A stretch of 64,000 nt of DNA from Mangrovibacter yixingensis (GCF_020523985.1 NZ_JAIVKM010000011.1:1-64000); one strand, 5' to 3'. Counted from the stretch's first letter, positions 50,621 to 62,803 are shown. Numbers and translations are program-made. The notes: generated by a model not told the origin, from the sequence alone.

Positions 50621-51973
50621 TCAGGGGTTTAAAGTGGTAGAAACCTGAGGCGCACTGCGAAGCGGTGTTTTCACCAACCCACTCACGTCAAATAGCCAAT
50701 AAAGCAACTTAGCAGCCACCAGGCAGGCGCCAAAAATAACCATGAAGAACACAACCCTTGAGCCAAAAGCATCCAGCCCTTCGCGCGCAAGTACAATCAT
50801 GTTAAAAATAGCGCCAAAGCAGAAACTGTGCAGTATTGCGGTAACATAGCGGTTCTCGCTGTTTTGCCCCAACGTATACAGCCAGTCAAACCATTTAATT
50901 ATTCCCCCCACAACAATGGCTCCCAGGGGAATAAAACCAACACCACCCATCACCAATAGTGAACCAATGAGTGTGGGCGATATTGCCAACCCAGAATGGT
51001 TGTTCAGCACATCCCAGGTGAAGTAATTTGCGGTATTCAGCACCATATGCGGGCGGTCAGGCCACAGCCATGAAGGGATAAACACATAAAAATCACGCCA
51101 TAAAGGCGCCACCCCCTGAAAATGAATTTCGCCATAGTGCTGTATCAGCAGTGCCAGATTTTCCCATGGAGAGAACGTATCCCGCGTTAGATACAGGAAA
51201 GTGTAGAATGCCTCGGCCCCACGAACATCCAGCCCGTAACGTTTCAAGGCCAGCCAAAACATACCCACAATACCGAGAACCCCAGCACATGCCAGCATCC
51301 ACAGGGTTATCCAACCACGAATCAGCCCAATGAACAGGAAAATGGCAAATGCGATAATAATATTTGCCCGGGTGCCGCCCACAATCATATATGTCAGTAA
51401 ACCAAAACCCACAGTGGTGACCAGAAAAAATAGCCAGGCGCGTTTTGTTTGGTACAGGGAATAGACCACTAACATGGCAGGAATAAAGAAATAAAAGAAA
51501 CGCTTAAGCGCCACACCCGATACTTCACTTGAGAAGATTTGGCTGTAAGACTGCAAACGGAACAACAGGAAGCCATTGTGAGCAAAGAAAATACCCAGCG
51601 TCACCAGTGAAATCACCATCAGCAGCCCACAAGTAAGCTGGGTTTCTACACGGTTCATGTGGAAAAAAGGCTGAGTGGAGGCAGATGTTTTCTTTAGCCG
51701 GGTTTTATAAACCACATAATAAATGGCATAAAAACTGGTAGAGGACAGTAACGCCTGCAGCAGGATACCCGGCGGCGCAACATCGGTATTAAAACGAAAA
51801 TAGAGCGTACAGGTAAGCGGGAAGCCGAAATAAAACGTCAGCAAAAACAACAAAGAAAAAAAGACATTAAAGCTAAAACGCACCCGACGGAACTCCTGTA
51901 ACGTCAGCGTGCCAATAAACAGGATGGATAGCAACCAGACAATAAACAGGCCGCCAAACTCAACCAAACTCAT
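50621..51973 (-). CDS. wzyE: ECA polysaccharide polymerase WzyE
   Basis: Inner membrane protein that polymerises flipped trisaccharide repeat units of ECA by block transfer. 450 residues, E. coli length, with about eleven transmembrane helices and a large periplasmic loop (about 250-340, including [25 protein letters not shown]). The start overlaps the wecF stop by four bases (ATGA). Confidence 0.96.
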   Translation of the reverse strand: MSLVEFGGLFIVWLLSILFIGTLTLQEFRRVRFSFNVFFSLLFLLTFYFGFPLTCTLYFRFNTDVAPPGILLQALLSSTSFYAIYYVVYKTRLKKTSASTQPFFHMNRVETQLTCGLLMVISLVTLGIFFAHNGFLLFRLQSYSQIFSSEVSGVALKRFFYFFIPAMLVVYSLYQTKRAWLFFLVTTVGFGLLTYMIVGGTRANIIIAFAIFLFIGLIRGWITLWMLACAGVLGIVGMFWLALKRYGLDVRGAEAFYTFLYLTRDTFSPWENLALLIQHYGEIHFQGVAPLWRDFYVFIPSWLWPDRPHMVLNTANYFTWDVLNNHSGLAISPTLIGSLLVMGGVGFIPLGAIVVGGIIKWFDWLYTLGQNSENRYVTAILHSFCFGAIFNMIVLAREGLDAFGSRVVFFMVIFGACLVAAKLLYWLFDVSGLVKTPLRSAPQVSTTLNP

Positions 51974-53046
51974 GCCAAATCTCCCGAGGCAAGGTGAATA
52001 ACGTGTTTCCAGCCCGCAATGTAGGCCGGATTAAAAAAAGCGATAGTGTTTTTGTCTACCAACGAGAGCTCGCGCTGTGCTTCACGGATCAGTGCCTCTG
52101 TCAGCGTATCATCACTGAACAGAACGGGCACATGTTGCTCGGCCATATCCCGCCAGAAAGGATTCTTGCGGCTTAGTACGCAAGGTATGCCCGCCTGAAT
52201 CAACAGGCATAGTGTACCAATCCCTTGCTGGCGTTCAAAAATGAAATATCCGAGATCGCACTGGCGCAATAGCGCGAGGTAATCATCAAACGCCAGGCGC
52301 TCGTGCAGTATCGTGATATTTTCGCAAGAAAACAGTGAGTTGCCCGCCTCGGTGACAGTATCAATATAAGCCTGATTATTGGGTGGATAACCCATTGGCA
52401 CCACCACCTGAACTGTATCACCAAATTGTTGGTGCACCGCTTTAAGTGCCGCTACATGGGCATTAGTTGGGTCGCCGGAGTTCCCCACCAGCACAGTCAG
52501 AGGACCGGTTTTGTGCGTGGGCTCCAGCGCATTCAGCGCCGAGTCCATACGGGTTGGGAAATAGAGTAATTCGCCAGGAACCTGTGGAGCACGAGACTGG
52601 AAATAATCCAGATCACCTCGTGTTGCAAACACCCGCCCTACCCGGCGTTGTGCCAGTCGGCGTAACAGGTAAAACAGCCGGTAACGAAGACTGTGCGATG
52701 TTTCATACAGGTCTGCTCCCCAAATGTGCCACCAGGCCTGATGCCGCTTAATCGCCCCGGAAAGCAACGCCAGCCAGATCCCTGGGTTAAACTGCCCGTG
52801 GAAAAAGAAACGCAACTCACGCTGCTGCTTTGCCCGTTTTTTTACTGCCTCACACAAGGTCTTTTTTGACGAGAAACACGTTATATCCAACGCAGGGTAC
52901 TGTGCTGCAATGCCTGGCTCAGACGAGACGACGAAAAAAGTACGGCTCGCAACCGAGCCTGCGGCAAGCTGTTCGCTAAAAAAAGTGAGGACAGTTTGGT
53001 TATGGTGCGGAATATCCGAACCTAATACATGAATCAGAGTAGTCAT
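51970..53046 (-). CDS. wecF: TDP-Fuc4NAc:lipid II transferase WecF
   Basis: Glycosyltransferase (GT56) that adds 4-acetamido-4,6-dideoxy-D-galactose to make ECA lipid III. The ATG at 53046 ([16 protein letters not shown]) overlaps the wzxE stop (ATGA) and gives 358 residues (E. coli 359); the frame extends 54 codons further into wzxE and is not used. Conserved [40 protein letters not shown] and [20 protein letters not shown] blocks. Confidence 0.97.
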   Translation of the reverse strand: MTTLIHVLGSDIPHHNQTVLTFFSEQLAAGSVASRTFFVVSSEPGIAAQYPALDITCFSSKKTLCEAVKKRAKQQRELRFFFHGQFNPGIWLALLSGAIKRHQAWWHIWGADLYETSHSLRYRLFYLLRRLAQRRVGRVFATRGDLDYFQSRAPQVPGELLYFPTRMDSALNALEPTHKTGPLTVLVGNSGDPTNAHVAALKAVHQQFGDTVQVVVPMGYPPNNQAYIDTVTEAGNSLFSCENITILHERLAFDDYLALLRQCDLGYFIFERQQGIGTLCLLIQAGIPCVLSRKNPFWRDMAEQHVPVLFSDDTLTEALIREAQRELSLVDKNTIAFFNPAYIAGWKHVIHLASGDLA

Positions 53047-54290
53047 TGTCTGCGCCAGATAAAAAACACGCTGCAGCAAAGCGCGAAATAAACAAGATAA
53101 GTTGCCATATAGGCCTGTGCGGCACCCAGAGCACCATGGGCCGGAATCAGCCAGTGAGAAAAACCTGTCAACAAGACGAACTGGCTGACTTCCGTCAGCA
53201 AATAACAACGCAGTGAAGCTTTCGCAATAACCAGATAGCCAAAGACATAAGCACTGACTTTTAATACATCCCCGGTCAATTGCCAGGCAAACAAATCACG
53301 CATTGCGGCAAACTGGTGAGAAAACAGCAGCCAGATAGCGAAATCTCGCAGCAACCAGACCATAAAACTGGCCACCATCACCGCCGGGATAACAAACCGG
53401 AATGCTTTACCTAGCTCGCGAGCAATATCGCTTTTTTCTGTTAGCCGCGACAAGGTCGGAAGTAAATAGACGCTAAATGATGCGGTAATAAACTGCAGGT
53501 AGGCGTCTGAAATACTGGTTACCCCTTGCCAGATACCAACGGCTTCCCAAGAGTAATGCTCTGCCAGCAAGTTACGCATCATTACCCAGGCAACAGGCAA
53601 CGTGACAGTCGTCATCAGAGCCATAATGGTAAAACGTGCATACAAGCGGCTCTGCGCACTATCCCAACGAGGGCGGAACCAGGTCAGCGGGATGTGCCCC
53701 CTGCGCCATAACATCCAGGACGCAGGCAAAGCAATCAGCGCTGGCACCAACGCAATTCCCAATAACGCGCCATGGTAACCGCCCAGCCGGTAGCAAATAT
53801 AATAAGCTACAACGCCAACGACACTCCCGGCCATCAATGCCAGTGCATTCCCGGCAGCATCCCGGAACCCCTTGAGCACAGCCAGTACCAGGTTTGCCCA
53901 GGCAATACCCATTTGTACCAATGCCACCAGGCAAATCAGCCCCTGATAATCACTGGAACCAAACAAAGCAATACTGACGGGCCGGGCAGCCAGCACAAAG
54001 AAAACCGCAAGCAAAGCCGAAAAACCCAGGACAATAGCCGATGCACTACCTACCACTCGTTGTAATGCGGGGTTGTCCTGATGATGCTGCGCAACACTTC
54101 GTGTCACGCCATTAAAAATCCCGGCCCCCGCCATTACGCCTAATACAGTAACCAACTGGCGAAAGTTCCCGGCCAGGCCGACACCGGAAGGGCCGTATGA
54201 AACCGCCAGTAATTTAACGACTAATAGACCTGCAGCTATCTTTACCAGTGTGGACGCGGCGGTCCACACACTTGCTCTGGCTAATGACAT
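53043..54290 (-). CDS. wzxE: Lipid III flippase WzxE
   Basis: MOP-superfamily flippase moving undecaprenyl-PP-trisaccharide across the inner membrane. 415 residues (E. coli 416) with about twelve helices; the N-terminus [47 protein letters not shown] and LTRLTEKSD-like [18 protein letters not shown] are typical. Start overlaps the wecE stop by one base. Confidence 0.96.
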   Translation of the reverse strand: MSLARASVWTAASTLVKIAAGLLVVKLLAVSYGPSGVGLAGNFRQLVTVLGVMAGAGIFNGVTRSVAQHHQDNPALQRVVGSASAIVLGFSALLAVFFVLAARPVSIALFGSSDYQGLICLVALVQMGIAWANLVLAVLKGFRDAAGNALALMAGSVVGVVAYYICYRLGGYHGALLGIALVPALIALPASWMLWRRGHIPLTWFRPRWDSAQSRLYARFTIMALMTTVTLPVAWVMMRNLLAEHYSWEAVGIWQGVTSISDAYLQFITASFSVYLLPTLSRLTEKSDIARELGKAFRFVIPAVMVASFMVWLLRDFAIWLLFSHQFAAMRDLFAWQLTGDVLKVSAYVFGYLVIAKASLRCYLLTEVSQFVLLTGFSHWLIPAHGALGAAQAYMATYLVYFALCCSVFFIWRRQ

Positions 54291-55420
54291 CAGGAGAAGT
54301 AACTCAGCAGCGTAGTAATAACCGTACGTTGGTTAACTGCTGCAAGGTTGTAGAATAAAGGCAAGCGCAGGAGGCGCTCACTTTCTGCAGTAGTAAAGCG
54401 GTCTTCCCCATGAAACTCGCCAAAATTCAGGCCTGCCGGGCTGGAATGCAATGGAATGTAATGGAAGACTGCCAGGATCTCCGCTTCTTTCAAAAACGCA
54501 ATCAGCGCATTGCGATCATCCATATCGCGCAATTTGATGTAAAACATGTGCGCATTATGGTGGCAGTCAGCTGGAATGGTGGGTAACTCAATGCGACCTG
54601 CGCGTGCCAGAGGTTCCAGAGCACGGAAATAGTTGTTCCACAGAGCAATACGCTGTTCATTGACCCGGTCCGCCACTTCCAGTTGCGCCCACAAGTAAGC
54701 CGCCTGCAGGTCTGCCATCAGGTAGCTTGAGCCAATATCACGCCAGGTGTACTTATCCACCTGCCCACGAAAGAACTGGCTACGGTTAGTGCCTTTTTCA
54801 CGAATGATTTCAGCGCGCTCAACCAGCGATGCATCGTTAATCAGCGTGGCACCACCTTCACCGCCCGCAGTGTAGTTTTTGGTTTCATGGAAACTAAAGC
54901 AGCCAATATGGCCAATGGTCCCCAGCGCACGGCCCTGCCAGGTCGACATTACCCCCTGGGCCGCATCTTCAATCACATAGAGATTATGTTGTTTCGCAAG
55001 ACGCATAATGGTGCCCATTTCACAGGCAACACCAGCATAATGAACCGGCACAATCGCACGGGTTTTTTCGGTAATAGCGGCTTCTATTTTCGTCTCATCA
55101 ATGTTCATTGTATCCGGGCGGATATCGACAAACACGATTTTTGCTCCACGCAGCACAAAAGCATTAGCGGTGGAGACGAACGTAAATGAAGGCATTATCA
55201 CTTCATCACCCGGCTGAATATCAATCAGCATGGCGGCCATTTCCAGTGACGCTGTACAGGATGGCGTTAACAGGACTTTCTTACAGGAAAAGCGATGCTC
55301 CATCCATTGCTGGCAACGGCGAGTAAACCCACCATCACCACATAACTTCCCGCTTTCCATCGCAGATTGCATATATTCAAGTTCAGTTCCCACTATAGGT
55401 GGGGCATTAAAAGGAATCAT
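54290..55420 (-). CDS. wecE: dTDP-4-amino-4,6-dideoxygalactose transaminase WecE
   Basis: PLP-dependent DegT/DnrJ/EryC1/StrS aminotransferase converting dTDP-4-keto-6-deoxyglucose to dTDP-Fuc4N. 376 residues, E. coli length. PLP-binding Lys in FHETKNYTAGGEGG at about 181; VIEDAAQGV (Asp contacting the pyridine nitrogen); TPSCTASLEMAAMLI. Six bases downstream of wecD. Confidence 0.97.
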   Translation of the reverse strand: MIPFNAPPIVGTELEYMQSAMESGKLCGDGGFTRRCQQWMEHRFSCKKVLLTPSCTASLEMAAMLIDIQPGDEVIMPSFTFVSTANAFVLRGAKIVFVDIRPDTMNIDETKIEAAITEKTRAIVPVHYAGVACEMGTIMRLAKQHNLYVIEDAAQGVMSTWQGRALGTIGHIGCFSFHETKNYTAGGEGGATLINDASLVERAEIIREKGTNRSQFFRGQVDKYTWRDIGSSYLMADLQAAYLWAQLEVADRVNEQRIALWNNYFRALEPLARAGRIELPTIPADCHHNAHMFYIKLRDMDDRNALIAFLKEAEILAVFHYIPLHSSPAGLNFGEFHGEDRFTTAESERLLRLPLFYNLAAVNQRTVITTLLSYFS

Positions 55421-55426
55421 CTTTTC

Positions 55427-56110
55427 TCACCTGTAGAGCCAGTACGCTGTGCCAACTGGCTGCGCACCACTTAAAACATAGCGGCGCAACGCGGGCAAAT
55501 TGCCAAACTGCGTTGCGATATGTAAGCCTGTTATTTTTTGCTGCCAGCACCAGTTTTGTGCCAGCGCCATTAATACCGCTCCGGCACCTTTTCCCCCCAA
55601 CAGCCCGACTCTTGCCTGGTTGCCAGGTAACCGCCGCAACGTAACAAAGCCTGAAATCAAACCTGCGGCATCGTAAGCCAGCAGGCATACATCATCAAAA
55701 GTGCCCCGCACTGCATTTTCCACCCATTGCCCATAAAAACGCCCACTTTCACCAGGCGCATACCATGGCGTTCCAAACCGGCTGTGAGTGAACAATGTTT
55801 CAGCTAAAGTACGCAAAGTGGAAATATCATGCTCCTGGGCGACAGGAAGTGGTTCAGGCTGCCCGGCTGGAGGTAAACCAACGCTCAGCACAAAATCCAT
55901 TTCTGCTTCTACCACCTGAAACCCCAGCGTCTGCAAAGCAGGCAGCAGTGCTGTATCACTGGCATCAATTTTTGCCTGTACTCTCGGCCAGCACTGTAAT
56001 TGCGCCACAGTAAGTGGCGCGGCAGAATCAGAAAAATGAACAATTCCTGAATGGAGATTAAAAAAAGTGCTTTCCCATTCAAGGGGCTCAACGCTTGCGT
56101 GAATGACCAC
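55427..56110 (-). CDS. wecD: dTDP-fucosamine acetyltransferase WecD
   Basis: GNAT acetyltransferase that N-acetylates dTDP-Fuc4N. The start is taken as GTG at 56110, seven bases after a GGAG site, giving [12 protein letters not shown] and 227 residues (E. coli 224). The open frame extends to 56185 inside rffH but lacks family similarity there. The acetyl-CoA site is in [13 protein letters not shown] and the C-terminus ends GTAYWLYR as in E. coli. It overlaps the 3' end of rffH by 23 bases. Confidence 0.94.
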   Translation of the reverse strand: MVIHASVEPLEWESTFFNLHSGIVHFSDSAAPLTVAQLQCWPRVQAKIDASDTALLPALQTLGFQVVEAEMDFVLSVGLPPAGQPEPLPVAQEHDISTLRTLAETLFTHSRFGTPWYAPGESGRFYGQWVENAVRGTFDDVCLLAYDAAGLISGFVTLRRLPGNQARVGLLGGKGAGAVLMALAQNWCWQQKITGLHIATQFGNLPALRRYVLSGAQPVGTAYWLYR

Positions 56111-56969
56111 GTAATAACTCCAGCAGGTATTGGCCGTACCCTGTTTTAGCCAGAGCTTGTGCAGCACGGCGGACATCATCGTCATCCAGCCAACCGTTGC
56201 GCCAGGCTATCTCTTCAAGGCAAGCAATTTTAAATCCCTGGCGCTTTTCTACCGTTTGCACAAAAGAACTGGCTTCTAACAGGCTGTCGTGAGTTCCGGT
56301 ATCCAGCCACGCAAACCCGCGGCCCAGTTGTTCTACCGATAACTCGCCTTGTTCCAGATACATTTGGTTAATGGAGGTAATTTCCAGTTCACCACGTGGT
56401 GAAGGTTTCACCTGGCGTGCATACTCCACTACTTTGTTATCGTAGAAATACAGCCCGGTTACGGCCCAGTTAGACTTTGGTTTTCGCGGTTTTTCTTCAA
56501 TAGACAGCGCCCGAAAATTATCGTCAAAATCTACAACGCCAAAACGCTCAGGGTCCATCACCTGGTAACCAAATACTGTGGCACCTTGCTTGCGTGAAGC
56601 GGCATGATGCAGTTTGGGGCTGAACCCCTGGCCAAAAAAGATATTATCGCCAAGAACCAGGCAAGAGGCTTCGCCTTCAAGAAAGGCCTCACCAATCAAA
56701 AAAGCTTGTGCCAGGCCGTCAGGGCTTGGCTGTTCGGCATAACTCAGGCGCACGCCGAACTCGTCACCCGTACCTAACAAACGCTGAAAATAAGGTTTAT
56801 CTTCCGGTGTCGTAATGATGAGAATATCGCGAATTTTCGCCAGCATCAGAACAGATAACGGGTAGTAAATCATGGGTTTGTCGTACACAGGCAACAACTG
56901 TTTGGAAACTCCGCGCGTAATGGGGTGCAGGCGTGTTCCCGTTCCCCCAGCCAGAATAATTCCCTTCAT
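56088..56969 (-). CDS. rffH: Glucose-1-phosphate thymidylyltransferase RffH
   Basis: Makes dTDP-glucose for the Fuc4NAc branch of ECA. 293 residues, E. coli length. Nucleotidyltransferase signature [30 protein letters not shown] at the N-terminus (residues 8-37), metal site [10 protein letters not shown] and [15 protein letters not shown]. Three bases after rffG. Confidence 0.97.
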   Translation of the reverse strand: MKGIILAGGTGTRLHPITRGVSKQLLPVYDKPMIYYPLSVLMLAKIRDILIITTPEDKPYFQRLLGTGDEFGVRLSYAEQPSPDGLAQAFLIGEAFLEGEASCLVLGDNIFFGQGFSPKLHHAASRKQGATVFGYQVMDPERFGVVDFDDNFRALSIEEKPRKPKSNWAVTGLYFYDNKVVEYARQVKPSPRGELEITSINQMYLEQGELSVEQLGRGFAWLDTGTHDSLLEASSFVQTVEKRQGFKIACLEEIAWRNGWLDDDDVRRAAQALAKTGYGQYLLELLRGHSRKR

Positions 56970-56972
56970 GAA

Positions 56973-58052
56973 TTACGCCTTCTCTTTACCAGCCAGACCC
57001 AAACGTTGGCCCTGATAGGAGCCATCCTGCACCTGTTGCCACCACTTTTTATTCGACAAATACCAGGTCACTGTTTTGCGCATCCCACTGTCAAATGTCT
57101 CCTGGGGTAGCCAACCCAGTTCACGGGCAATTTTGCCAGCATCAATTGCATAACGTACATCGTGCCCGGGTCTGTCGGCCACAAATGTGATTAAGTCACG
57201 ATAATGGCAGACACCCGCAGGTTTCTCTGGCACCAACTCTTCAAGAAGCGTGCAAATTGTTTCAACCACTTCCAGGTTAGTACGCTCGTTATGGCCGCCA
57301 ATATTCCAGGTTTCACCGGTTTTACCCGTGGTCGCCACCAGGTAAAGCGCCCTGGCGTGGTCATCAACATATAGCCAGTCGCGGATTTGTTGCCCGTCGC
57401 CATACACCGGCAGCGGTTTTCCTGCCAGGCAATTCAAAATGGTCAGAGGTATGAGCTTTTCCGGGAAATGGTACGGCCCGTAGTTATTCGAACAGTTAGT
57501 CACGACAACAGGCAGGCCATAAGTCCGGGACCACGCGCGAACTAAATGATCACTGGCAGCTTTGGACGCACTGTATGGGCTGCTGGGCGCATAAGGTGTT
57601 TGTTCGGTGAAGAATCCGTTGCTGTCGTGCAGATCACCATAGACTTCATCGGTAGAAATATGGTGGAAACGGAATGCCTGCTTTTTAACAGGTTCCAGCG
57701 TTTGCCAGTAGTGGCGTGCTGCTTCCAGCAAGGTATAAGTGCCAACAATATTGGTATCGATAAACGCTGCAGGGCCATCAATAGAACGGTCCACATGGCT
57801 TTCTGCGGCAAGGTGCATCACGATATCTGGCTGGTACGTATCAAGAATACGCGCAATCTCAGGCCCGTCGCCAATATCAGCCTGTTCGAATGCAAACCCC
57901 GGTAATGATGCAACTGGTGCCAAGGATGACAGGTTACCCGCATAAGTCAGTTTATCCACCACCACCGCGGAATCCCCTGTTTGTTCAAGGATATAACGCA
58001 CCACGGCAGAGCCGATAAAACCAGCGCCCCCTGTCACCAATACTTTTCTCAT
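56973..58052 (-). CDS. rffG: dTDP-glucose 4,6-dehydratase RffG
   Basis: Short-chain dehydrogenase-like enzyme converting dTDP-glucose to dTDP-4-keto-6-deoxyglucose. The ATG at 58052 overlaps the wecC stop (ATGA) and gives 359 residues (E. coli 355); the frame runs 46 codons further into wecC and is not used. NAD motif [32 protein letters not shown] and the YSASKA catalytic Tyr-Lys are visible. Confidence 0.97.
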   Translation of the reverse strand: MRKVLVTGGAGFIGSAVVRYILEQTGDSAVVVDKLTYAGNLSSLAPVASLPGFAFEQADIGDGPEIARILDTYQPDIVMHLAAESHVDRSIDGPAAFIDTNIVGTYTLLEAARHYWQTLEPVKKQAFRFHHISTDEVYGDLHDSNGFFTEQTPYAPSSPYSASKAASDHLVRAWSRTYGLPVVVTNCSNNYGPYHFPEKLIPLTILNCLAGKPLPVYGDGQQIRDWLYVDDHARALYLVATTGKTGETWNIGGHNERTNLEVVETICTLLEELVPEKPAGVCHYRDLITFVADRPGHDVRYAIDAGKIARELGWLPQETFDSGMRKTVTWYLSNKKWWQQVQDGSYQGQRLGLAGKEKA

Positions 58053-59308
58053 CGCCAGACTCCCTTGGTATCCACCACCCACCGCAGCTGAATTGCCTCT
58101 GGGGCAACCGCGCGGAATGGGGCGTGATCCACTAACATAACCAAAATATCGGCCTGTTTGAGTGCATCTTGGGTATCCGTTAGTTGGCAATGAGACAAAC
58201 TGGCCGGTAACTGGTGAATGTTAGGTTCGACCACCAGCGTTGTTCCGCTGTGCCACTCGGCAATTAACCGGGTAATTTCCATGGCCGGGCTTTCCCGTAA
58301 ATCGTCGATATTGGGTTTAAATGCCAAACCAAAACAGGCAATGGTGAGTTCACTGGCTTTGCGGCCACTCTCTACCAGGCAATCGGCCAGCGTCGCTTTC
58401 ACCCGTTCAATAACCCAGTGTGGCTTGTAGTCGTTCACTTCGCGTGCTGTGCGAATCAGGCGTGCCTGTTGAGGGTTTTGCGAAACAATAAACCAGGGAT
58501 CAACGGCAATACAGTGCCCACCAACACCAGGCCCCGGCTGCAGAATGTTTACCCGCGGGTGGCGGTTGGCAAGGCGAATCAGTTCCCATACATTAATGCC
58601 CTGTTCGGCACAAATCAGTGACAGTTCGTTCGCAAAAGCAATATTGACATCACGGAAGCTGTTTTCAGTCAGTTTACACATCTCGGCAGTGCGGGCATTC
58701 GTTACCACACACTCCCCTTCCAGAAAGATGTTATACAGTGCGCTGGCACGGGCTGAACAGGTTGGTGTCATCCCACCAATTACGCGGTCATTCTTGATCA
58801 GTTCCACCATTACCTGGCCGGGTAATACGCGTTCAGGGCAGTAGGCAATATTCACATCCGCCTTATCACCAACCTGTTGTGGGAACGTGAGGTCAGTGCG
58901 CAGTGCTGCCAGCCATTGAGCCATTTGCTCTGTACTGCCAACGGGCGAGGTCGATTCCAGAATAACCAGAGCCCCTTTTTTCAGCACTGGCGCAATAGAT
59001 TCAGCCGCTGCTCTGACAAAACGCATATCCGGTGCGTGAGCATCTTTAAATGGTGTGGGAACCGCAATCAGGTAAGCATCCGCTTCTACCGGGGTCACTG
59101 ATGCCCGTAAATACCCATCCTGAACGGCCTGTTTCACCACAAGATCCAATTCGGGTTCAACAATATGAATTTCCCCACGATTGATGGTCTCAACAGCATG
59201 CGTATTGATATCTACGCCAATAACTTGTTTTTGCCGTGAAGCAAATGCCGCCGCCGTGGGTAATCCAATATAGCCAAGACCAATCACGGATATGGTAGAA
59301 AAATTCAT
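58049..59308 (-). CDS. wecC: UDP-N-acetyl-D-mannosamine dehydrogenase WecC
   Basis: Oxidises UDP-ManNAc to UDP-ManNAcA with 2 NAD+. The ATG at 59308 ([17 protein letters not shown]) overlaps the wecB stop (ATGA) and gives 419 residues (E. coli 420). NAD motif [13 protein letters not shown]; catalytic Cys in [16 protein letters not shown]-terminal UDP-binding domain with [17 protein letters not shown]. Confidence 0.97.
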   Translation of the reverse strand: MNFSTISVIGLGYIGLPTAAAFASRQKQVIGVDINTHAVETINRGEIHIVEPELDLVVKQAVQDGYLRASVTPVEADAYLIAVPTPFKDAHAPDMRFVRAAAESIAPVLKKGALVILESTSPVGSTEQMAQWLAALRTDLTFPQQVGDKADVNIAYCPERVLPGQVMVELIKNDRVIGGMTPTCSARASALYNIFLEGECVVTNARTAEMCKLTENSFRDVNIAFANELSLICAEQGINVWELIRLANRHPRVNILQPGPGVGGHCIAVDPWFIVSQNPQQARLIRTAREVNDYKPHWVIERVKATLADCLVESGRKASELTIACFGLAFKPNIDDLRESPAMEITRLIAEWHSGTTLVVEPNIHQLPASLSHCQLTDTQDALKQADILVMLVDHAPFRAVAPEAIQLRWVVDTKGVWR

Positions 59309-60435
59309 AATGTTACCTGGTTGTTTTTTAACGCGGTTAAAATACGCTGGCATGCCATGCCATCCCCATAAGGGTTATGCGCTTTGCTCATCTGCTGGTA
59401 AGCAGCATCCTCTGTCAGCAGTTGTGTAACAGCAGCAACAATATTGTTTTTGTCTGTTCCCACTAATTTCACTGTACCTGCATCAATCGCTTCTGGGCGC
59501 TCTGTGGTATCGCGCATCACTAAAACAGGCTTACCTAACGAAGGTGCCTCTTCCTGAATCCCCCCTGAATCTGTCAGGATGAGCCAGGCGTGGTTCATCA
59601 GCCACACAAAAGGCAAATAATCCTGCGGTTCAATCAATGCAACGTTTTCAACATGCCCCAAAATACGGGTAACAGGTTCGCTGACATTTGGATTTAAATG
59701 CACAGGATAGACGATTTGCACATCAGGCCAGTTGGCGGCAATTTCCGCCAGCGCATGGCAGATTTGTTCGAACCCACGGCCAAAACTTTCCCGGCGATGC
59801 CCTGTGACAAGAATCGTTTTTTTCTCGTTTTTTAGAAACGGATAATGCTTTTCCATTTGTTGGCGCAGGGTCTGGTCCTGCAAAGCACGATCGCTGACAG
59901 ACAACAAGGCATCAATCACTGTATTCCCAGTAACAAAGATATGCCGCTCAGCCACATGCTCTTGCAGCAAATTTTGGCGGGCATTATTCGTGGGAGCAAA
60001 GTGAAAATGAGCCAGCCGACCGGTTAACGTCCGGTTCGCTTCTTCCGGCCATGGGGAATAGAGATCCCCCGTACGCAACCCAGCCTCCACATGGCCCACA
60101 GGAATTCGCTGGTAAAATGCTGCCAGGCTGGTTGCCATTGTGGTGGTGGTATCGCCATGCACCAAAACGACATCTGGCTGGTAAGACATCAGGATGGGTT
60201 TTAACCCTTCCAGGATTCGACAGGTGATTTCAGTTAACCCCTGGCCCGGCTGCATGATATTTAAATCATAGTCCGGGGTGATTGAGAAAAGGTGCAGCAC
60301 CTGATCCAGCATCTCCCGATGCTGGGCTGTGACACAGACTTTTGACTCAAAAAAAGGGTCGTTTCCCAGAGCATGGACCAAAGGAGCCATTTTAATGGCT
60401 TCAGGTCGTGTACCAAAAACGGTTAAAACTTTCAC
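59305..60435 (-). CDS. wecB: UDP-N-acetylglucosamine 2-epimerase WecB
   Basis: Non-hydrolysing epimerase making UDP-ManNAc from UDP-GlcNAc. Start at GTG (60433-60435), preceded by AAAGAAAGAG, giving [18 protein letters not shown] and 376 residues, the E. coli length; the open frame upstream into wzzE is not used. [33 protein letters not shown] and [18 protein letters not shown] are the family blocks. Confidence 0.97.
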   Translation of the reverse strand: MKVLTVFGTRPEAIKMAPLVHALGNDPFFESKVCVTAQHREMLDQVLHLFSITPDYDLNIMQPGQGLTEITCRILEGLKPILMSYQPDVVLVHGDTTTTMATSLAAFYQRIPVGHVEAGLRTGDLYSPWPEEANRTLTGRLAHFHFAPTNNARQNLLQEHVAERHIFVTGNTVIDALLSVSDRALQDQTLRQQMEKHYPFLKNEKKTILVTGHRRESFGRGFEQICHALAEIAANWPDVQIVYPVHLNPNVSEPVTRILGHVENVALIEPQDYLPFVWLMNHAWLILTDSGGIQEEAPSLGKPVLVMRDTTERPEAIDAGTVKLVGTDKNNIVAAVTQLLTEDAAYQQMSKAHNPYGDGMACQRILTALKNNQVTL

Positions 60436-60476
60436 GTTTATTCTCTTTCTTTGGGAGACTTTATAACGGCGGTTCG

Positions 60477-61517
60477 CTATGCCTTGCGGCGTGCCAGAGC
60501 CACTCCGGCCCCAACCAACGCACCAATAAAGCCCCACATTACTAATAAGAAAACACGCCGCGGGCTGTCCCGTTTGACCGGTTCTTCCGGTGTTCTCAGG
60601 TAGCGGTATGTTTGAAAGTTATCATCAAGCACTGGGCCCACTGCCAGCGTAGCCAACATGGCGCGATTTTGCTCGTAATCCATATTGAACTCAGGCCCTG
60701 TCGCTTCAAGGTTTTCCAGCTGCGCTTTTAGCAGTGGGCGCCCCAACATAAATAGTTCAGAAGGCGGCAGCTCCTCTGCCGGTGTCGTTGCCTGGTTGTG
60801 AGTAATGTTTTGCTGTTCCGCTATGGCCAGTGCAGCCTGAATGTTATGAAGTTTGCGTTGATACACGGCTTTCGCTACTGCATCCTGGCGCTTAATTTGT
60901 GCCTGCATCTGTACGGTACGTGCCGCCCATGCACCTTTCAGCTCGCCATTAAGATGATCCGCAGCCCGCTGGCTGGCAAAAGCAATGTACTGGCGTAACA
61001 GGTTATTCGCTGATGGAGCATTTTCAGCCACCAGCCGTGTACTGTCGTTGGTGTTATGCGCAGGATCCGCAGGTGTAAACTGGATATTGTTAATCAGTTC
61101 ATCCAGTAATGCCGCGTTATTATGGCTGTTGCTGGTCTGCCGCTGTTTGTAATAATCCGTCTGCAACCAAAATGCCCGCCGGGTATCCCAGGAAGATAAT
61201 TGCATCACGAACTCTTTATAAGCTTCGGCCATTGGCGAAGGTTGGTCGGGGGAAATCAGCGATGATTTGATATCCAGATTTTGTAAAAACTGCTGCTGGG
61301 AATAGAAGCTATTGAGCATATTGACCGTTGGCTGGTCCGTGATTGCTGTAGCACTCCACTCTTGTTTGGCAAGAAAACTGTAAACAAGCGCCAGTAACCC
61401 AAACAGCACGGCAACACCAGCAATCCACGCTTTCCCAGCCCACAGAGTGCGGAACAGCTCACGGATATCCAATTGGTTATCCACCCCATATTGCTCATCA
61501 GTTGACTCTTGTCTCAT
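60477..61517 (-). CDS. wzzE: ECA chain-length regulator WzzE
   Basis: Polysaccharide copolymerase that sets ECA modal chain length with WzyE. 346 residues (E. coli 348). Cytoplasmic N-terminus with [11 protein letters not shown]-like [16 protein letters not shown], transmembrane helix at about 32-50, a large periplasmic helical domain, and a second helix at about 320-342 preceded by a Pro-rich segment, ending in ARRKA. Lies between wecA (14 bases) and wecB (41 bases). Confidence 0.96.
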   Translation of the reverse strand: MRQESTDEQYGVDNQLDIRELFRTLWAGKAWIAGVAVLFGLLALVYSFLAKQEWSATAITDQPTVNMLNSFYSQQQFLQNLDIKSSLISPDQPSPMAEAYKEFVMQLSSWDTRRAFWLQTDYYKQRQTSNSHNNAALLDELINNIQFTPADPAHNTNDSTRLVAENAPSANNLLRQYIAFASQRAADHLNGELKGAWAARTVQMQAQIKRQDAVAKAVYQRKLHNIQAALAIAEQQNITHNQATTPAEELPPSELFMLGRPLLKAQLENLEATGPEFNMDYEQNRAMLATLAVGPVLDDNFQTYRYLRTPEEPVKRDSPRRVFLLVMWGFIGALVGAGVALARRKA

Positions 61518-61531
61518 TGTTTTCCCGAAAA

Positions 61532-62647
61532 TTATTTGGTTAACGTTGGATTACGGTGAGAGCTACGACGAATACGCCGTTTGACACGTTTGATGAAACG
61601 CACCACTTTCCATGCGCGCTTTATACAGTAGCCGTACAGCAGAAACGCTGGCACAAAACACATCAACATGCCCCATTCCGGCATCAGTTGGAAGTATTCA
61701 CACAAAACGCCAAAGGTGGCTAACAAGGCTGCCGCCAGGGTAATCAGGACAAATGCCTGGCGAGATGAAAAACCTGCCCGCATTATCAGATGATGAATAT
61801 GCTGGCGGTCAGGTGAAAAGGGACTCATGCCTTTACGTAGCCGACGGTACATAATGGCGACCATATCCATCAGCGGAATAGCTATTATCCACAACGCGGT
61901 GACCGGATTAATGGGTGGGTTCTCGCCCTGTGTGGTTGCCAGCAATATCCAGATAATTGTGAAGCCAATAAGTGTACTACCCGCATCACCCATAAAGACT
62001 TTATAACGGCGCCCCAATACACCCAGGTTGAGCAGGATGTACGGCATAATGGCGGCAATCATGGCGAAACACCACATTGCCAGGCTCACCTGCCCGTTAA
62101 ACCACAGAATGACGCCCAATGCGGCGAAAGAGACGCTGGATAGCCCGCCGAGCAGGCCATCAATGCCATCAACCATGTTAAATGCGTTAATCGCGGCCCA
62201 CACGGCAAACAATGTCAGGAAATAACCAAAAGGGCCAAGCTCCATTTCCCATGCGCCAAACAGATGCCCCAAGCTACCCAGATACAAATTGCCCATCGCC
62301 ATAATGACAACCGCAATAGCAGCCTGAACAAATGCGCGAAACTTCACGCTGATATCGAACCGGTCATCCAGCGCACCAACCAGCACCAGAATACCCGAGC
62401 AAACCAGGTAGAGTTTTGCATGGGGAACGTAGTAAAGCGAATTGATGCTGGCGACAAGAAACGCAGCACAGATGCCAACATAGACAGAGATACCGCCGAC
62501 TAAAGGGACAAGTCCCTGATGCCGTTTTCGGTAATTAGGGCGGTCTACAAGACCAATCCGTTTTGCCATTTTTCTGGCAAAAAAGAGGAAAGCGAAAGTG
62601 AAGAAAAAGACATACAAGATGTCCGTACTCATACCGAGTAGATTCAC
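61532..62647 (-). CDS. wecA: Undecaprenyl-phosphate GlcNAc-1-phosphate transferase WecA
   Basis: Starts ECA and many O antigens by transferring GlcNAc-1-P to undecaprenyl phosphate. 371 residues (E. coli 367), eleven helices. Catalytic motifs: GALDDRFDISVK (Asp-Asp), AINAFNMVDGIDGLLGG, FMGDAGSTLIGF and SPFSPDRQHIHHLIMRAGFSSRQ. The basic tail FIKRVKRRIRRSS is cytoplasmic. First gene of the ECA operon. Confidence 0.98.
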   Translation of the reverse strand: MNLLGMSTDILYVFFFTFAFLFFARKMAKRIGLVDRPNYRKRHQGLVPLVGGISVYVGICAAFLVASINSLYYVPHAKLYLVCSGILVLVGALDDRFDISVKFRAFVQAAIAVVIMAMGNLYLGSLGHLFGAWEMELGPFGYFLTLFAVWAAINAFNMVDGIDGLLGGLSSVSFAALGVILWFNGQVSLAMWCFAMIAAIMPYILLNLGVLGRRYKVFMGDAGSTLIGFTIIWILLATTQGENPPINPVTALWIIAIPLMDMVAIMYRRLRKGMSPFSPDRQHIHHLIMRAGFSSRQAFVLITLAAALLATFGVLCEYFQLMPEWGMLMCFVPAFLLYGYCIKRAWKVVRFIKRVKRRIRRSSHRNPTLTK

Positions 62648-62787
62648 GTTAAATAACTCTCTGCGCTACATGCACAAGCAAAGGGCATTATTGTAATACG
62701 CAAAAAATGTCGAAGGTATCCGAAATCCTCTTACTTCTTTTTGCTTCCACTGCCCGGATGTTACCAGCCTCAATTGCTGGCGATGGA

Positions 62788-62796
62788 ATTATAGCA
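62788..62796 (-). promoter_or_regulatory. Candidate extended -10 promoter for the ECA operon
   Basis: On the minus strand TGCTATAAT (62796-62788) is a perfect extended -10 (TG-N-TATAAT), starting 8 bases past the T run of the rho terminator and 141 bases before wecA. No good -35 at 16-18 bases is seen, as is common with extended -10 elements. The predicted leader is about 130 nt. Confidence 0.5.
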
Positions 62797-62803
62797 GATA
62801 AAG

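Noticed and set aside
53047-53208. 54-codon N-terminal extension of wecF inside wzxE
   Set aside because: Out of family; the ATG at 53046 overlaps the wzxE stop by four bases and gives the expected start and length.
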